Source: Thermothielavioides terrestris NRRL 8126 (taxonomy: Eukaryota > Ascomycota > Sordariomycetes > Sordariales > Chaetomiaceae). From it: a DNA stretch of 64,000 nt. The stretch covers positions 806,001 through 870,000 of the forward strand of contig NC_016460.1 in assembly GCF_000226115.1 (NCBI RefSeq), read 5' to 3'. Shown here in pieces: positions 54,303 through 64,000 of this stretch. How positions within the stretch are numbered: position 1 is the first letter of the stretch; each line of letters starts with the position of its first letter. The notes beneath the pieces were generated by a model. The model did no database searches and had not been told where the DNA came from. It saw only the letters and a list, made by a program, of their open reading frames with translations. A program made the position numbers and the translations under genes.

Positions 54303-56739
54303 CTAGTTGGGCAGCACCGAGTCCGCCGCGTCCGCCTTTCTCGCCCACTCTCTGAACCAATCCAGGGCCTCCGGGTTGGCAACGCTTGCGTTCGTGCTGA
54401 CCTGCATCCCGGAGAGGATCTGCTTGACGGCGACTTCGATCCTACAAGTCACTTTTGTTAGCAATCACCACGTTCATGCTCACGCCCAAGCCCGACACCA
54501 CAAGCGATGGGGAGGGGAAGGGGAGAGGTGGGAGAGGTGGGGGGGGGGGAGGGTAGGATCGAGATATTCAGTCCGTATTCCCCACAAATAAAAACCTACT
54601 TCTTGCCGTTCACCGTCTTGGGCACCCCGCCCTTGGCCTCCTCGATCACGCCCGGCACGTGCCGGGGACTCAGCTCGCGGCGGATGACCTCGGCGATGCG
54701 GCGCCGCAGCGCGTCGTCGAACGGCCTCCTGCCGCTGCCGCTGCCGCTGCCGCTGCTGCTGTCCTCGGCCATCACGACGAACAAGCACACGGTCTCGTCG
54801 CGGTCTTGCGGCCGCCGCCGGCCGACGCACACGGCGTCGGCCACCTCGGCCGCGAAGAAGCGCGCCAGCAGGTTGTAGATCTCGGCGCTGCCGAAGCGCA
54901 CGCCGGCCGGCTTCAGCACGCCGTCGCTGCGGCCCAGCATGACGAGCGGGCCGCCGGCGGTGCCGGCGGGGCTGGCGGCGCGCACGAAGTCGCCGTGGTG
55001 CCACAGGCCCGGGAACCGGTCGAAGTAGGCGGCGCGGTACCGCGCCTGGCCCTCCGGGCCGAAGAAGGTCAGCGGCTGGCTGGGGAACGGCTTGAGGCAG
55101 ACCAGCTCGCCCGGCGCGTCGGCGGGCGCGACCGGGCGCGGGTCGTCCGCCGGCGAGGCCGAGTCGATCACGCCGACGGCCATGCCCAGCCCGGCGCACT
55201 GCACCTCGCCGGCGCGGACGGGGAGGAGCGGGCAGGGGGCGCCGAAGAGCGAGATGATGTCCGTGCCGCCCGTGATGGAGGCCAGGTTGATCTTGGCCGG
55301 GAAGGCTTGGTAGACGAAGGAGAAGGTCGAGGGCGGGAGGGGCGCCGCGGTGGAGTAGATCGCTTCGAGGGCGGATAGGTCTAGGGATGGATCGGAGACG
55401 GGACGCACGTCGTTTGCTTCGAGGGTGGTGAGGTAGGCGGCCGAGGTGCCGAAGTGGGTTACGCGGAGGGAAGAGAGCAGGCGCGGCAGCGAGGCGTAGC
55501 CGTGCGGTTTGAAGGGGGAGCCGGAGTAGAGAACCAGCGAGGCGCCGCAAGCAAGCGCCGAGACGCTCCAATGGTGCATCATCCAGGATGTGGTGGTGTA
55601 GTAGAGCATGCGGGAGGCCGGCGAGAGCGAGCAGTGCAGGAAGTGCTCTTTCTTATGCTGGAGCAGAGTGCCAGCAGCCGTGTGAACGATGGCCTTTGGG
55701 AGCCCGGTGGTGCCGCTGGAGTAGAGAATGTAGAGGGGATGAGAAGGAGGGAGCTGGGCGAAGACGAGGGGCGAATCTGGCGCTCTGTGGGCAGACTGGT
55801 ATGAGGATAGGGAATAACAGAGTACCGAGGCGGCGGCCACGAGAGCAACACTTACGAGTTCAAAAAGGCCTCGTACTCCGCTGCGTTGACCCCCTTGGCG
55901 GAGATTTCATCCAGGCCCGTCTCGATATTCGGGAGACCCTTGACAACGACAACTTGCTCCAGGCCGTGCTTCTTCAACTCCTCGACAACCTCGAGCGTCT
56001 TGGCCTTGCCGGACCATTCCTTGCCGTTATACAGCGCAGCATTATCGGCAAACAGCACCTGAGGCCTGATCTGCACCAGCCGGTCCAGCACCGCGCTGAC
56101 ACCGTTGTCCGGGCTGATACCGGTCCAGATAGCGCCGAGAGCAGCGGCGCTCAGCAGGGCGACGAGGGCCTGCACGTGGTTTGCCACGAAGCCGGCAACG
56201 ACGCTGTTCTCCTTGACACCGACGGCACGCAGGGCGTTGGAGCAGCGGCGGACCTGGTCCCTGAGCTCGGCCCACGAGGTCTCGGCGAGATGGCTCTCGT
56301 CCTCGGTTGCCGTGACGACGGCCGTGGCCGACTCGTCGACGTCGGCATTGGCTGGGAAGAGCAGATTCTCTGCGAAGTTGAGACGCGCCCCGGCAAAGAA
56401 GTCGGGCCTGGGGAACATAGGGGCTCCAGGAGGCAGGACCTGGGTGGTGTGGTGACGATCAGCAACGGATCATCGTTTGGGGGGAGAGAGAGAGAGAAGA
56501 GAGAGGCACGAGGTCTGCCCATCCAGGGGTTGTTTTACCTGGTCGTACTGCCTCGACGCCTTGATGCCGGTGAAGTGCCAGACCTCGGCCCAAAATTCGG
56601 CCACATTGTCGACGGACCAGCTGTACAGCTCTGAATAGTCACTGAGGCTCAAGCCGTACTTGGAGTTGACATGCTCCAGGAACTTCCACATCTGCGTGGC
56701 CTCGGGTCTCTCATGTCTCCAGAGCTCGGCAGCCGCCAT
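54303..56739 (-). CDS. aacs: Acetoacetyl-CoA synthetase (4 exons)
   Basis: This enzyme activates acetoacetate to acetoacetyl-CoA with ATP in the cytosol, feeding sterol and lipid synthesis and salvaging ketone bodies from leucine breakdown. Exons, minus strand: 56739-56539, 56439-55856, 55784-54600 and 54441-54303; together 702 residues, close to the family's usual 650-700. The N-terminal ACS domain has ARLNFAENLLFP; the adenylate-forming signature is YILYSSGTTGLPKAIVH; the family motif TTTSWMMHHWSVSALACGAS follows; GVLKPAGVRFGSAEIYN is the hinge region, and the catalytic Lys is in GVPKTVNGKKIEVAVKQIL, split by the last intron. That intron is strongly C-rich on the coding strand. Start MAAAELWRHE matches the family. 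LCB2 lies upstream, divergently. The gene appears intact. Confidence 0.95.
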
Positions 56740-58928
56740 GTTGTCGCTGGCTGTGTGCAAAACGAAGGCACGATGAGTAGAGAGGGTGTGTGCGTGGGAT
56801 TTGTGTATTGGCAAAGAACGACTTCTTTCTTGAAAACACCAAGAATCCAGGCTTGTGAAGGAGGGGAGTATTGGAACTGGAGCAGCAGCTGCAGTGGGCT
56901 CTGGCAATCGGAGGACAATCTGGGGAAAGTATCCGTAAAAGTTGCAGACGGAAGGGATGGTCCCCACGGAGCCCCGGATCTACTACTGTATTGCAGGTCT
57001 TCTGCGATGAACAGGATGTGTGCTGCATTCAGTTACTGTGTAGTTTTTAAGCTTCCTGTCAGAATTCCCCGGCGAGCCACACAAAGTCCAGGTCCGGAGT
57101 GCCGACGCGAAACCCGCTGTGTTGGAGTCCGAGTCCGATCAAAGCCGATGATTGCCAGCAAGCGGCGGCAGGTAGCCGACAGTCGCGTCCTGCAGGTACG
57201 ACGGGCTAGCCCGCGGTTTGGGCATTAACGTTACATCGATAGTGAACCTTAGAACGCTGCAAACAATCTTCATGCCTCTCAGATAGGACCACACCATCCC
57301 AGACGGCCAGGCGAAACCCGCACGGGTGCACTATTCTTGCTGCTGCAGTTCATGCGTTGTTGCTGTGGTTGCAAAAGTGATGGCTAAGCCGAAGGAGGCG
57401 CTTCACTAAAACTCGAGGCGAGCAAGTGGGGGTCAGCGCTCAATCAACTGGAGCTTGTGCTCCCATCGAAGTGTGAGGTACTGTACATAACGTTACCGAC
57501 GGATTACTCCATACACACATACGGTACCTTACCCCTGAGCTTGAGTCACGGCGGACCATACAAGACGAAGGCACTCATTCCCTTACGGGCTGGCTGCTTC
57601 GCAGACTGGCACAGACATTGTACGACAGGACTCAGTAGAGAATTGCCCTCGATTTGTCCCCAAGTCGCCTACATGGGTTTTGACTTCACCATCTCAGATC
57701 CAGGGAGGCCTCCGCCGCTTATTCAGTCCTCGAGTGCCTTTTCGTAATATCACTCGAATGCTAACAATCTTTTGCTCACACTGAGACTTGACAATCTTTT
57801 TGCCTCAGTCACAATCCGGCCATTCCCAGGGCCTGTTGATTAGGGGTTGCCGTTGTTGGCGGCGGCAAGACAACCTAACTACTGTGTAGTGTACTCTGCA
57901 GATCAGCAGGCAGCTCGACTGAGTGAGCGACGCACCTCACATGCACACACTCTCCTGCTTGGCTGCAGAGCGCCGCTGTCGAGGTGCACGGTGTCAGCAA
58001 CCGGACCGTTCGGCATCGAAATTGGAGCAGGGGTCAGCTTTCTGTCGCATTGCATTGGTCCAACGACAGCAGAGCAGAGCACAGGGCTGGTTTCCCAAAT
58101 TGCGAAGTGGCTACGAGGCAAGCGATTGGCCCCGCCGCGCCCAGTTCCTGGGCCCCCGATTCGACAATCCCCTCGCTCCTGGCCGTTTCCCTTGAAATCC
58201 TCTGCGTGTCCACCTCACTTGGCTGTCGCCCCTGGCCTGTTCCTGAACTCCATCTCTTTCTCTGTTTCTTGCTCCTTCCCTCCCGTCCCGAAGAAGAGAG
58301 AGCCTTTCCCGCAAAACCGCAGAGCCAGCTCGACCTGGACCCGTGTGGTCCATCCCTTTCCTTTTCTTTCAGCTTGAGATCTCCAGCGATAGCTGCTCCC
58401 ATTCCGCGAGCGTCACCACCGAACGTGCCGTTCCCTGCAGCTATCAGCCGCGACTTCTCATTTGTCGGCACCTCGGACAAGAGCTCGTTAGCAGCGCCTG
58501 GCACGTCTTCGTCGTCGACACTGAGCGCAACTCGCTCTGGCGACGAAATCTTGGGGGTTATGATCTTCCTAAGAGGTTAATTGAGTAAGTAGGCCCTTTT
58601 TTTCCCCGGAGTTTGGCTGCCGGCAATTTTGGGCACACCCTGCTGGATTGGGAAGCCGTGGCTTGTCAGTGTTCGGTGGATCTGCGAAAGGGGTTGTTGC
58701 CGCCTTCCGCTGCTCCCGATGCCCTCAGGGGACTTGCGCCAAAGGTTTTCACACCGCTTCGAGCATCTCCGCCGGCTCTCGTCCTGCGCCATACCGCCCG
58801 CCGATTCCTAACATGGTTTCGGACGCCTCCTCGAAATGCCTTAGTGACTAACACGTGCCTCCCTGCAGCATCAATTGACCCGCCTTTCAGCAATTCGCCC
58901 TATTCTGAAGCACGCACACCTCTTAGCG
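56740..58928. other. Divergent intergenic region between AACS and LCB2
   Basis: These 2.2 kb contain no supported gene. A probable 5' UTR intron of LCB2 is at about 58585-58868 (donor GTAAGT, branch GACTAAC, acceptor CTGCAG). The rest is promoter-like; open frames on both strands around 57.9-58.5 kb have no motif. Confidence 0.5.
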
Positions 58929-60926
58929 ATGCCTCGAAAGCTTTCGAACCCCTTCTCGACGTCCATCATGCCGCAATCTGAGAAGGCAGGCGAGCGACGG
59001 CCTTCTCAGTCGAAAGGCAACCGTCTCGCCGGCTTCTTCTCGTCCAAGTCGAAGGAGCAGCAGGCCGCCTCGGCGCTGCAGACTTCGCAGCTTCACCAGA
59101 CGCCGTCACCGCTGGTGCCGGGGCCGAGTCCCCCTCTCCCGACGATCTCGCTGTCCGCCGCCACTACCGGAGAGCTCCAAAGCGACGAGGCCCCGACCAC
59201 TCTGTTTGAGCCTCCATCAGCCGACGAGGCTCGAAGCCAGGAGCGCCGCGACGCTGAGTTCGGCCCTCTGCTTAGCCGGAGCCACTTATACGTCAGCGCT
59301 CACAAGGGCGGTTCGCTCGACCCCCCAATCGAAGACGAGCCGCCCTATTACTACGTCCTCACCACCTACCTCAGTTACCTCTTTCTGATCTTCTTCGGTC
59401 ACGCGAAGGACTTCTTCGCCAAGCGGTTCGGCGCCAAGAAAAACTACCAGACCTTCACGGCCTCGAATGGCTTTGCCCCGCTGTGCGATGACTTTGACAG
59501 CTTCTATATCAGGAGGCTGAAGATGCGCCTTGACGACTGCTTCGCGAGACCCACGACTGGCGTTCCCGGCCGCTATGTCACGCTGATTGATCGCAAGTCG
59601 GAGAACTACAACCGTTCCTACAAGTTCACCGGCACTTACACGCAGACGCTCAATGTCAGCTCTTACAACTACCTGGGCTTCGCCCAATCGGAGGGCCCCT
59701 GCGCCGACGCCGTCGAGGAGTGTGTTCGCAAGTATGGCCTCAGCTTCGCCAGCCCGCGCCTGGATTCGGGCACGTCGGACCTCGTCCAGGAGGTGGAGCG
59801 CGAGGTGGCCCAGTTTGTCGGCAAGCCTGCGGCCATGGTGTTCTCGATGGGTTTCGTGACAAATTCGGGCACCTTTCCGGCTCTCGTCTCCAAGGGCTGC
59901 CTCATCCTCTCGGACGAGCTCAACCACGCGTCCATCCGCGTTGGTGCCCGCCTCTCCGGCGCCGTCATTCGGTCGTTCAAGCACAACAACATGGCCGATC
60001 TGGAGGAGAAGCTGCGCGAGGCCATCTCGCAGGGCCAGCCGCGCACGCACCGTCCGTGGAAGAAGATCCTGGTCGCCGTCGAGGGCCTCTACTCGATGGA
60101 GGGCACCCTGGTCGACCTCCCCGGCATCCTGGCGCTCAAGAAGAAGTACAAGTTCTTCCTTTATGTGGACGAGGCGCACAGCATCGGAGCGCTGGGCCCG
60201 AGGGGCCGCGGCGTCTGCGACTACTTTGGCATCGACCCGGCCGAGGTGGACATCCTCATGGGAACCCTGACCAAGTCGTTCGGCGCCAACGGCGGCTATG
60301 TCGCGGCCGAGAAACACATCATCGATGGGCTCAGAATGACCAACGCGGCCATGCTCCTGGGTGAATCTCCGACGCCGTCTGTCCTGATGCAGATTCTCGC
60401 TGCGCTCAGGGTGATCACCGGGGAGATGGCGCCGGGGCAGGGCGAGGAGCGCCTGCAGCGCCTCGCCTTCAATTCGCGCTATCTCCGCCTCGGCCTCAAG
60501 CGTCTCGGATTCATCGTGTACGGGCACGACGATTCGCCCATCATCCCCATCTTGCTGTACAACCCCGGCAAGATGTCAGCCTTCAGCCACGAGATGCTCA
60601 AGCGCAAGATCTCGGTCGTCATTGTCGGCTACCCGGCCACGCCGCTCATCACCTCGCGTGTGCGCCTCTGCATCTCGGCCGCCCACAACAAGGAGGACAT
60701 GGACCGCATCCTCACCGCCTGCGACGAGATCGGCGACATCCTGCAGCTCAAGTTCTCGACGGGCATCGCCGGCGGCCAGGAGCCGCTGCCCGAGGGCGTC
60801 ACGGCCGACACGGAGAAGGAATGGCGCCGGGCGAACGGCCTCGAGGGCGTGGTCAAGCCGCCCAGGTGGAGGCTGGAGGACGTCATCGCCCGGGGCGTGC
60901 AGGACACCAAGGAGCCGCTGCGATAA
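58929..60926 (+). CDS. lcb2: Serine palmitoyltransferase catalytic subunit LCB2
   Basis: LCB2 with LCB1 condenses serine and palmitoyl-CoA to 3-ketosphinganine in the ER, the first step of sphingolipid synthesis. The frame gives 665 residues without introns in the coding part. The pyridoxal-phosphate Lys lies in ILMGTLTKSFGANGGYVAAE, the form found in LCB2 and absent from LCB1. Other alpha-oxoamine synthase motifs: NVSSYNYLGFAQSEGPCADA, RLDSGTSDLVQEVEREVAQF, LSDELNHASIRVGARLSGA, GLYSMEGTLVDLPGILALKK, LYVDEAHSIGALGPRGRGV. A membrane segment (YYVLTTYLSYLFLIFFGHA) lies at about residues 140-160. The N-terminal 110 residues are Ser/Pro/Lys-rich. ATG 58929 is the first in frame; ATG 58968 is an alternative. 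Confidence 0.96.
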   Translation: MPRKLSNPFSTSIMPQSEKAGERRPSQSKGNRLAGFFSSKSKEQQAASALQTSQLHQTPSPLVPGPSPPLPTISLSAATTGELQSDEAPTTLFEPPSADEARSQERRDAEFGPLLSRSHLYVSAHKGGSLDPPIEDEPPYYYVLTTYLSYLFLIFFGHAKDFFAKRFGAKKNYQTFTASNGFAPLCDDFDSFYIRRLKMRLDDCFARPTTGVPGRYVTLIDRKSENYNRSYKFTGTYTQTLNVSSYNYLGFAQSEGPCADAVEECVRKYGLSFASPRLDSGTSDLVQEVEREVAQFVGKPAAMVFSMGFVTNSGTFPALVSKGCLILSDELNHASIRVGARLSGAVIRSFKHNNMADLEEKLREAISQGQPRTHRPWKKILVAVEGLYSMEGTLVDLPGILALKKKYKFFLYVDEAHSIGALGPRGRGVCDYFGIDPAEVDILMGTLTKSFGANGGYVAAEKHIIDGLRMTNAAMLLGESPTPSVLMQILAALRVITGEMAPGQGEERLQRLAFNSRYLRLGLKRLGFIVYGHDDSPIIPILLYNPGKMSAFSHEMLKRKISVVIVGYPATPLITSRVRLCISAAHNKEDMDRILTACDEIGDILQLKFSTGIAGGQEPLPEGVTADTEKEWRRANGLEGVVKPPRWRLEDVIARGVQDTKEPLR

Positions 60927-62248
60927 TTTTTTGTCCTGTTTTGTTTAGGGCCGAGTTGAGAGAGAGAGGTGGAGGGGGGAGGTGTACATGCATGTTTCGG
61001 ATCCGGGACGAGCTGATCCGGGGCGAGATGCGTGATGAGCGGACCTGTGGGGGAACATTAACCTGTATAAGGCGTTTTGAGTCCTGATGGGCCTGCCCCA
61101 GAAGCGTTGTACAGCGAATTCTGAGCGTGGTCATACCCCCTTGGAGGCGGCCGTGGCCAGGAATGGGGGGGATCGATGAGGCGTAATATATTCTCAGTCA
61201 CATAAACTTTGATGTACAGGAGTTGGGGGGCGCGGTTGGAGACAAAGGAGTTCCAGAGCGTGGAAGGGAACGGCAGGCTCTTTGGGCTGGCATTAAGTGG
61301 GTGATGAAGGAATTAATGAGGGTATATAGGGGTATAAATACAGACAATAGAACGCCTTGTGGGCTGCCTACCTGTTGATATGTGTTCCGGACATAGCATA
61401 ACACTTCTCACACGTCTTCATTCTCCCCACAACTTGATGTGCGCTGGAAGTGCTCTGGTGTTGCCCTCACCACCGTCCATCGCGTTATCATGTAAGTCAC
61501 GTGGTGTGTAGCTCACGTGATGATCACGTTACCTCACCACCGTGAATTGAGCTACCCTGCAGATCACGTGCTTCCGCGTCTCTTCGTGCCCCGTGCTCCC
61601 CCAATGCCGTTGCCCCTCCAGCGCGTTCTAGCCAGAGCCATTCCACCTGACGTGTTCTCCAACAACAATCGGTTGCAGAGCAACAGTCGGTTGGAACCCA
61701 GCCATCCAGCATACCCGCGACTCACATCGCAAGCATTGCTTCTTATCCTCCAACAGGTCATATCGCCTTGGCTTTGCTTCTCTTTGATTCAAACCTAGGC
61801 GCCTTTCTTTCTTCTTTCCCGATCCTTATATCTATCTGTGTCGGCTTTTCGCTCTCTGGGTCGCAAGTTCTGGTAGCGGACATCGCTTGAGGATATATTG
61901 GGTGAGTCTTTTTTTTTTCCTCTTACGTGATCAAGGCGTGCGACATGTCTCTCTTCTTTTTCGAGACATTCCCCGCATGGTTTGTGAGACAACGACGTCA
62001 CCTCCCGTCGGTACCTATTTTTTGTTGTTAGCTGGCGACCCGGGAGTGGATGGGATCACTCTCGTTGTCGATGACGGCCCTTCTCAGGGTTGGGCGAGAG
62101 CTCATAAGAGCTTGTTCTTCTTCATTGAGATAGAGCCCGTTTGCATACTGACTGAATGAATTGGTAGAGCTTATACTTCAACAACAAAGCGACAATAGAT
62201 TTGTCGCTTGAGTCGTGCTTAAGGTCTTGGTGATACCACAAGTCCAAG
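60927..62248. other. Intergenic region between LCB2 and the DUF4211 gene
   Basis: No supported gene. Three perfect CACGTG boxes lie at 61498-61503, 61514-61519 and 61565-61570. The part from about 61800 on is T-rich and contains a possible 5' UTR intron of the DUF4211 gene (GTGAGT near 61900). Confidence 0.5.
61498..61570. promoter_or_regulatory. Cluster of three CACGTG E-boxes
   Basis: CACGTG occurs three times in 73 bases, with TGATCACGTTA close by. Such sites bind Cbf1/USF-type bHLH factors. The cluster lies about 700 bases upstream of the DUF4211 start, in the shared region after LCB2. Function is inferred only from the motif. Confidence 0.4.
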
Positions 62249-64000
62249 ATGTCGGGCACGAGAAAGAAGAAACAGCAGACGCTGGAGGCCACACTCGGTA
62301 AGCTGTCTCTTGGTTGTACATGGACTGTGTTTCATGGTCACAGCGCCTTGCTAATACTACCCAGGCCGCCAGCCGCTGAAGGCCGCGACAAAGACGGCCA
62401 AAGCGACGAGCAAGGGGGCAAGCAAGGGGACGAGCAAGGGGGCGAGCAAGCCCAAGCCGCTCCCGCCACCGTCTGAATTTCTCATCTCACCCCAAGTGCT
62501 TGACCCTGACGACCTCTTCGGGCCCGACTCTTCGTCGGAGGAGAGTGCGAAGGAGACCGAGATGCCCGCCCCCGTGGAGTTACCAACGACGGGGAGCAGC
62601 GACGATGACGAAGATGAGGATGACGAGCCGCGGGCTACTCCGGCCCGCAGGCGGAAGAGACCCGTTGTGGTCGTCGACAGCGATGAGGATGAGGACGACC
62701 ACGAACAACCCAAGCGGCGCCGCCTTTGCCGGGGGAGAAGAACCCCCGATTCGGCGGGAAAAGTCAAGCGTGACGCCCCAGAGGACGAAGACGAAGATCC
62801 CGTGCCGTCTTCAACCAGAACCAGGCGGTCAACACGGCGGCCGCTCACTAAAAAAGAGAAGGCACGGGAACTCCTCCGACGGAAGCGCGCCGGTGAGGTC
62901 ATCAACGAGGAGGAGGAATCCACCAGCGAAGAGGAGCCTGCCAGGCCCATGTACGACAAAGACCCTGAGCTCCCCGCCCTGTCTGAGTTCGAGGACGATG
63001 AGGAAGGCGTCCTTGAGCAGATTACCGGAAGCCAGGAGGCTGCGAAGAAGCAGCTAAAGGACAAAAGAAAGAAGCGCGAGGCCGGAGACGAAGACGACTC
63101 CCATGACAGCATAGAAAGCTTCATCGAGGATGATGGCGACGGACCTCTCGGCATTCCCGATGACCTCCTCGATTCCATACCTATAGAGCTCAGGTTGGAC
63201 CTGCAGAAGTCGCTCAAGGGACATTTTCGCGACGCCATAGAGTGGCTCGTACAGTTCCGGGTCAACCCTGAATTCGAAGAGAGGGAACATGCCGTGTACC
63301 GGGTCGCGTGGAGGAAGCTAGACGACGAAGTTCGCGGCTTCGCTCAATCCAAGTTCTCCTCGGCCGCGTGGAAGAGCGACTTTCTCTTGGCGCTCCGGGC
63401 TCGCCCAGAATACCACGTCCGTGACGGACGGACCACCGCCGGCTTGGGCGGGTACGAGGACTGCGCTGCGTGCGGCAGGAAGGGCCACCCCGCCACGTAA
63501 GTCGCACCATTCTTGTATATTTCAAAGAAACGGACACCGGCTGATGCTAGATTCACAGGTTCACCATCACTTTCGCTGGCAGCCCCTACTTCAATGACGC
63601 TGGCCGGCTAGATCGCCTTCTTAAGCCCGTCCGCGAGCCAGGCTCACACTCGGAGTCAGACTCGCACTCCGACTCGCACTCAGACTCGGACTCAGAGTCT
63701 GACTCGGAGTCTGACTCGGACTCGAGCTCAGACTCCGAAGAAGAGGAGGACGAGAACGGCAACACCATTCCCAAACCGGACAAGGAGTGGGCCGTCGGTG
63801 CCGTGTGCAAGAGCAACGCCGAAACGGCGCACGCTCTCCTGCACTGGAAGCACATGCTCCTCGATGAGGTCGACATGCGCCTGCACCAGGACGGGTACAT
63901 GTCGCCGTCGAAAGTGGAAGAGCGAGAACACATGAGCCCCCAGGAGAGGCACCAGCTGGTCGACGATATCATGAAGAGCTGGGTGGATAGCAAGGTGTTC
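62249..64000 (+). CDS. DUF4211-domain protein, 3' end outside the window (3 exons seen)
   Basis: This is a filamentous-fungal protein of the DUF4211 family, function unknown, probably nuclear. Exons 62249-62297, 62365-63496 and 63559 to beyond 64000; introns have GTAAGC/GTAAGT donors and CAG acceptors. The N-terminal region is highly charged with KKKQQTLEAT, SKGASKGTSKGASKPK, Asp/Glu runs and basic clusters such as PARRRKRP and QPKRRRL that look like nuclear localisation signals. The DUF4211 domain starts near residue 305 (LDLQKSLKGHFRDAIEWLVQ) and contains CAACGRKGHPAT, split by the second intron, possibly half of a zinc site. A Ser-Asp/His-Ser-rich run follows. The domain continues past the window edge, so length and C terminus are unknown. 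Confidence 0.88.

Noticed and set aside
54659..55571. Long frames on the plus strand and in the second minus-strand frame
   Set aside because: Shadows of the very GC-rich acetoacetyl-CoA synthetase exon; low-complexity Arg/Pro/Ala composition.
50153..56739. Secondary-metabolite gene cluster (Zn2Cys6 regulator next to an AMP-forming enzyme)
   Set aside because: The AMP-forming enzyme is acetoacetyl-CoA synthetase, a primary metabolic gene, and no backbone synthase, P450 or transporter is present.
59286..60527. 413-codon frame on the minus strand
   Set aside because: Antisense shadow of LCB2; no motifs.
62357..63265. 302-codon Ser-rich frame on the minus strand
   Set aside because: Shadow of the Asp/Glu-rich DUF4211 gene (GAN codons read as serine-rich on the other strand).
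1..64000. tRNA, rRNA and CRISPR loci
   Set aside because: I looked for the tRNA B-box (GGTTCGAATCC-like) and for regularly spaced identical repeats with unique spacers and found none convincing; a covariance search could still find a tRNA.

Overview
The window looks like nuclear DNA of a filamentous ascomycete, most likely a Sordariomycete such as a Sordariales/Chaetomiaceae member. The genes carry short introns with fungal donor (GTRAGT), branch (CTRAC) and acceptor (YAG) signals. The G-protein beta subunit, RanBP1, Taf14-type YEATS protein, Zn2Cys6 regulator and DUF4211 protein are of filamentous-fungal type. The middle 26 kb carries the signature of RIP (repeat-induced point mutation). The genus-level placement is inference.

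Left arm (1-21.6 kb, ordinary GC, spliced genes): a Ty-free gene block with the G-protein beta subunit (2716-4077, +), cytosolic glutamyl-tRNA synthetase (6907-8873, -), a phosducin-like protein that is probably the chaperone/regulator of G-beta (10110-11069, +), an unrecognised 902-residue single-pass membrane protein (12804-15512, +), RanBP1 (16649-17640, +) and a YEATS/ET protein of the Taf14 type (18269-19832, +). A frameshifted gene relic (about 20778-21152, -) and short A-rich repeats lead into the next region.

Middle (about 21.66-48.06 kb): a TpA-saturated island with no intact gene. It is a three-level nest of transposons. A Helitron with Rep and Pif1-type helicase (+) was split, in frame, by a Ty3/gypsy LTR element A (27597-45746; 249-bp LTRs; 5-bp target duplication). 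The 3' LTR of A was in turn split by a second Ty3/gypsy element B on the minus strand (37956-45515; 260-bp LTRs; target duplication CAAGG). Almost all in-frame stops are TAA/TAG of the kind RIP makes from CAA, CAG and TGG. Reading through them reveals extra open frames that are not gag or pol: a 664-codon sense frame in A, a smaller antisense frame in A, and an antisense frame of about 395 codons in B. These are the least explained parts of the window.

Right arm (48.06-64 kb): a degraded gene relic, a 526-bp Mutator-like MITE (79-bp inverted repeats, 9-bp target duplication), a 1038-residue Zn2Cys6 regulator (50153-53504, +), acetoacetyl-CoA synthetase (54303-56739, -), serine palmitoyltransferase subunit LCB2 (58929-60926, +) and a DUF4211 protein that runs off the window edge (62249-64000, +). 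Apart from the G-beta/phosducin pair, the genes are housekeeping genes without an evident common pathway. I see no biosynthetic cluster, tRNA, rRNA or CRISPR.
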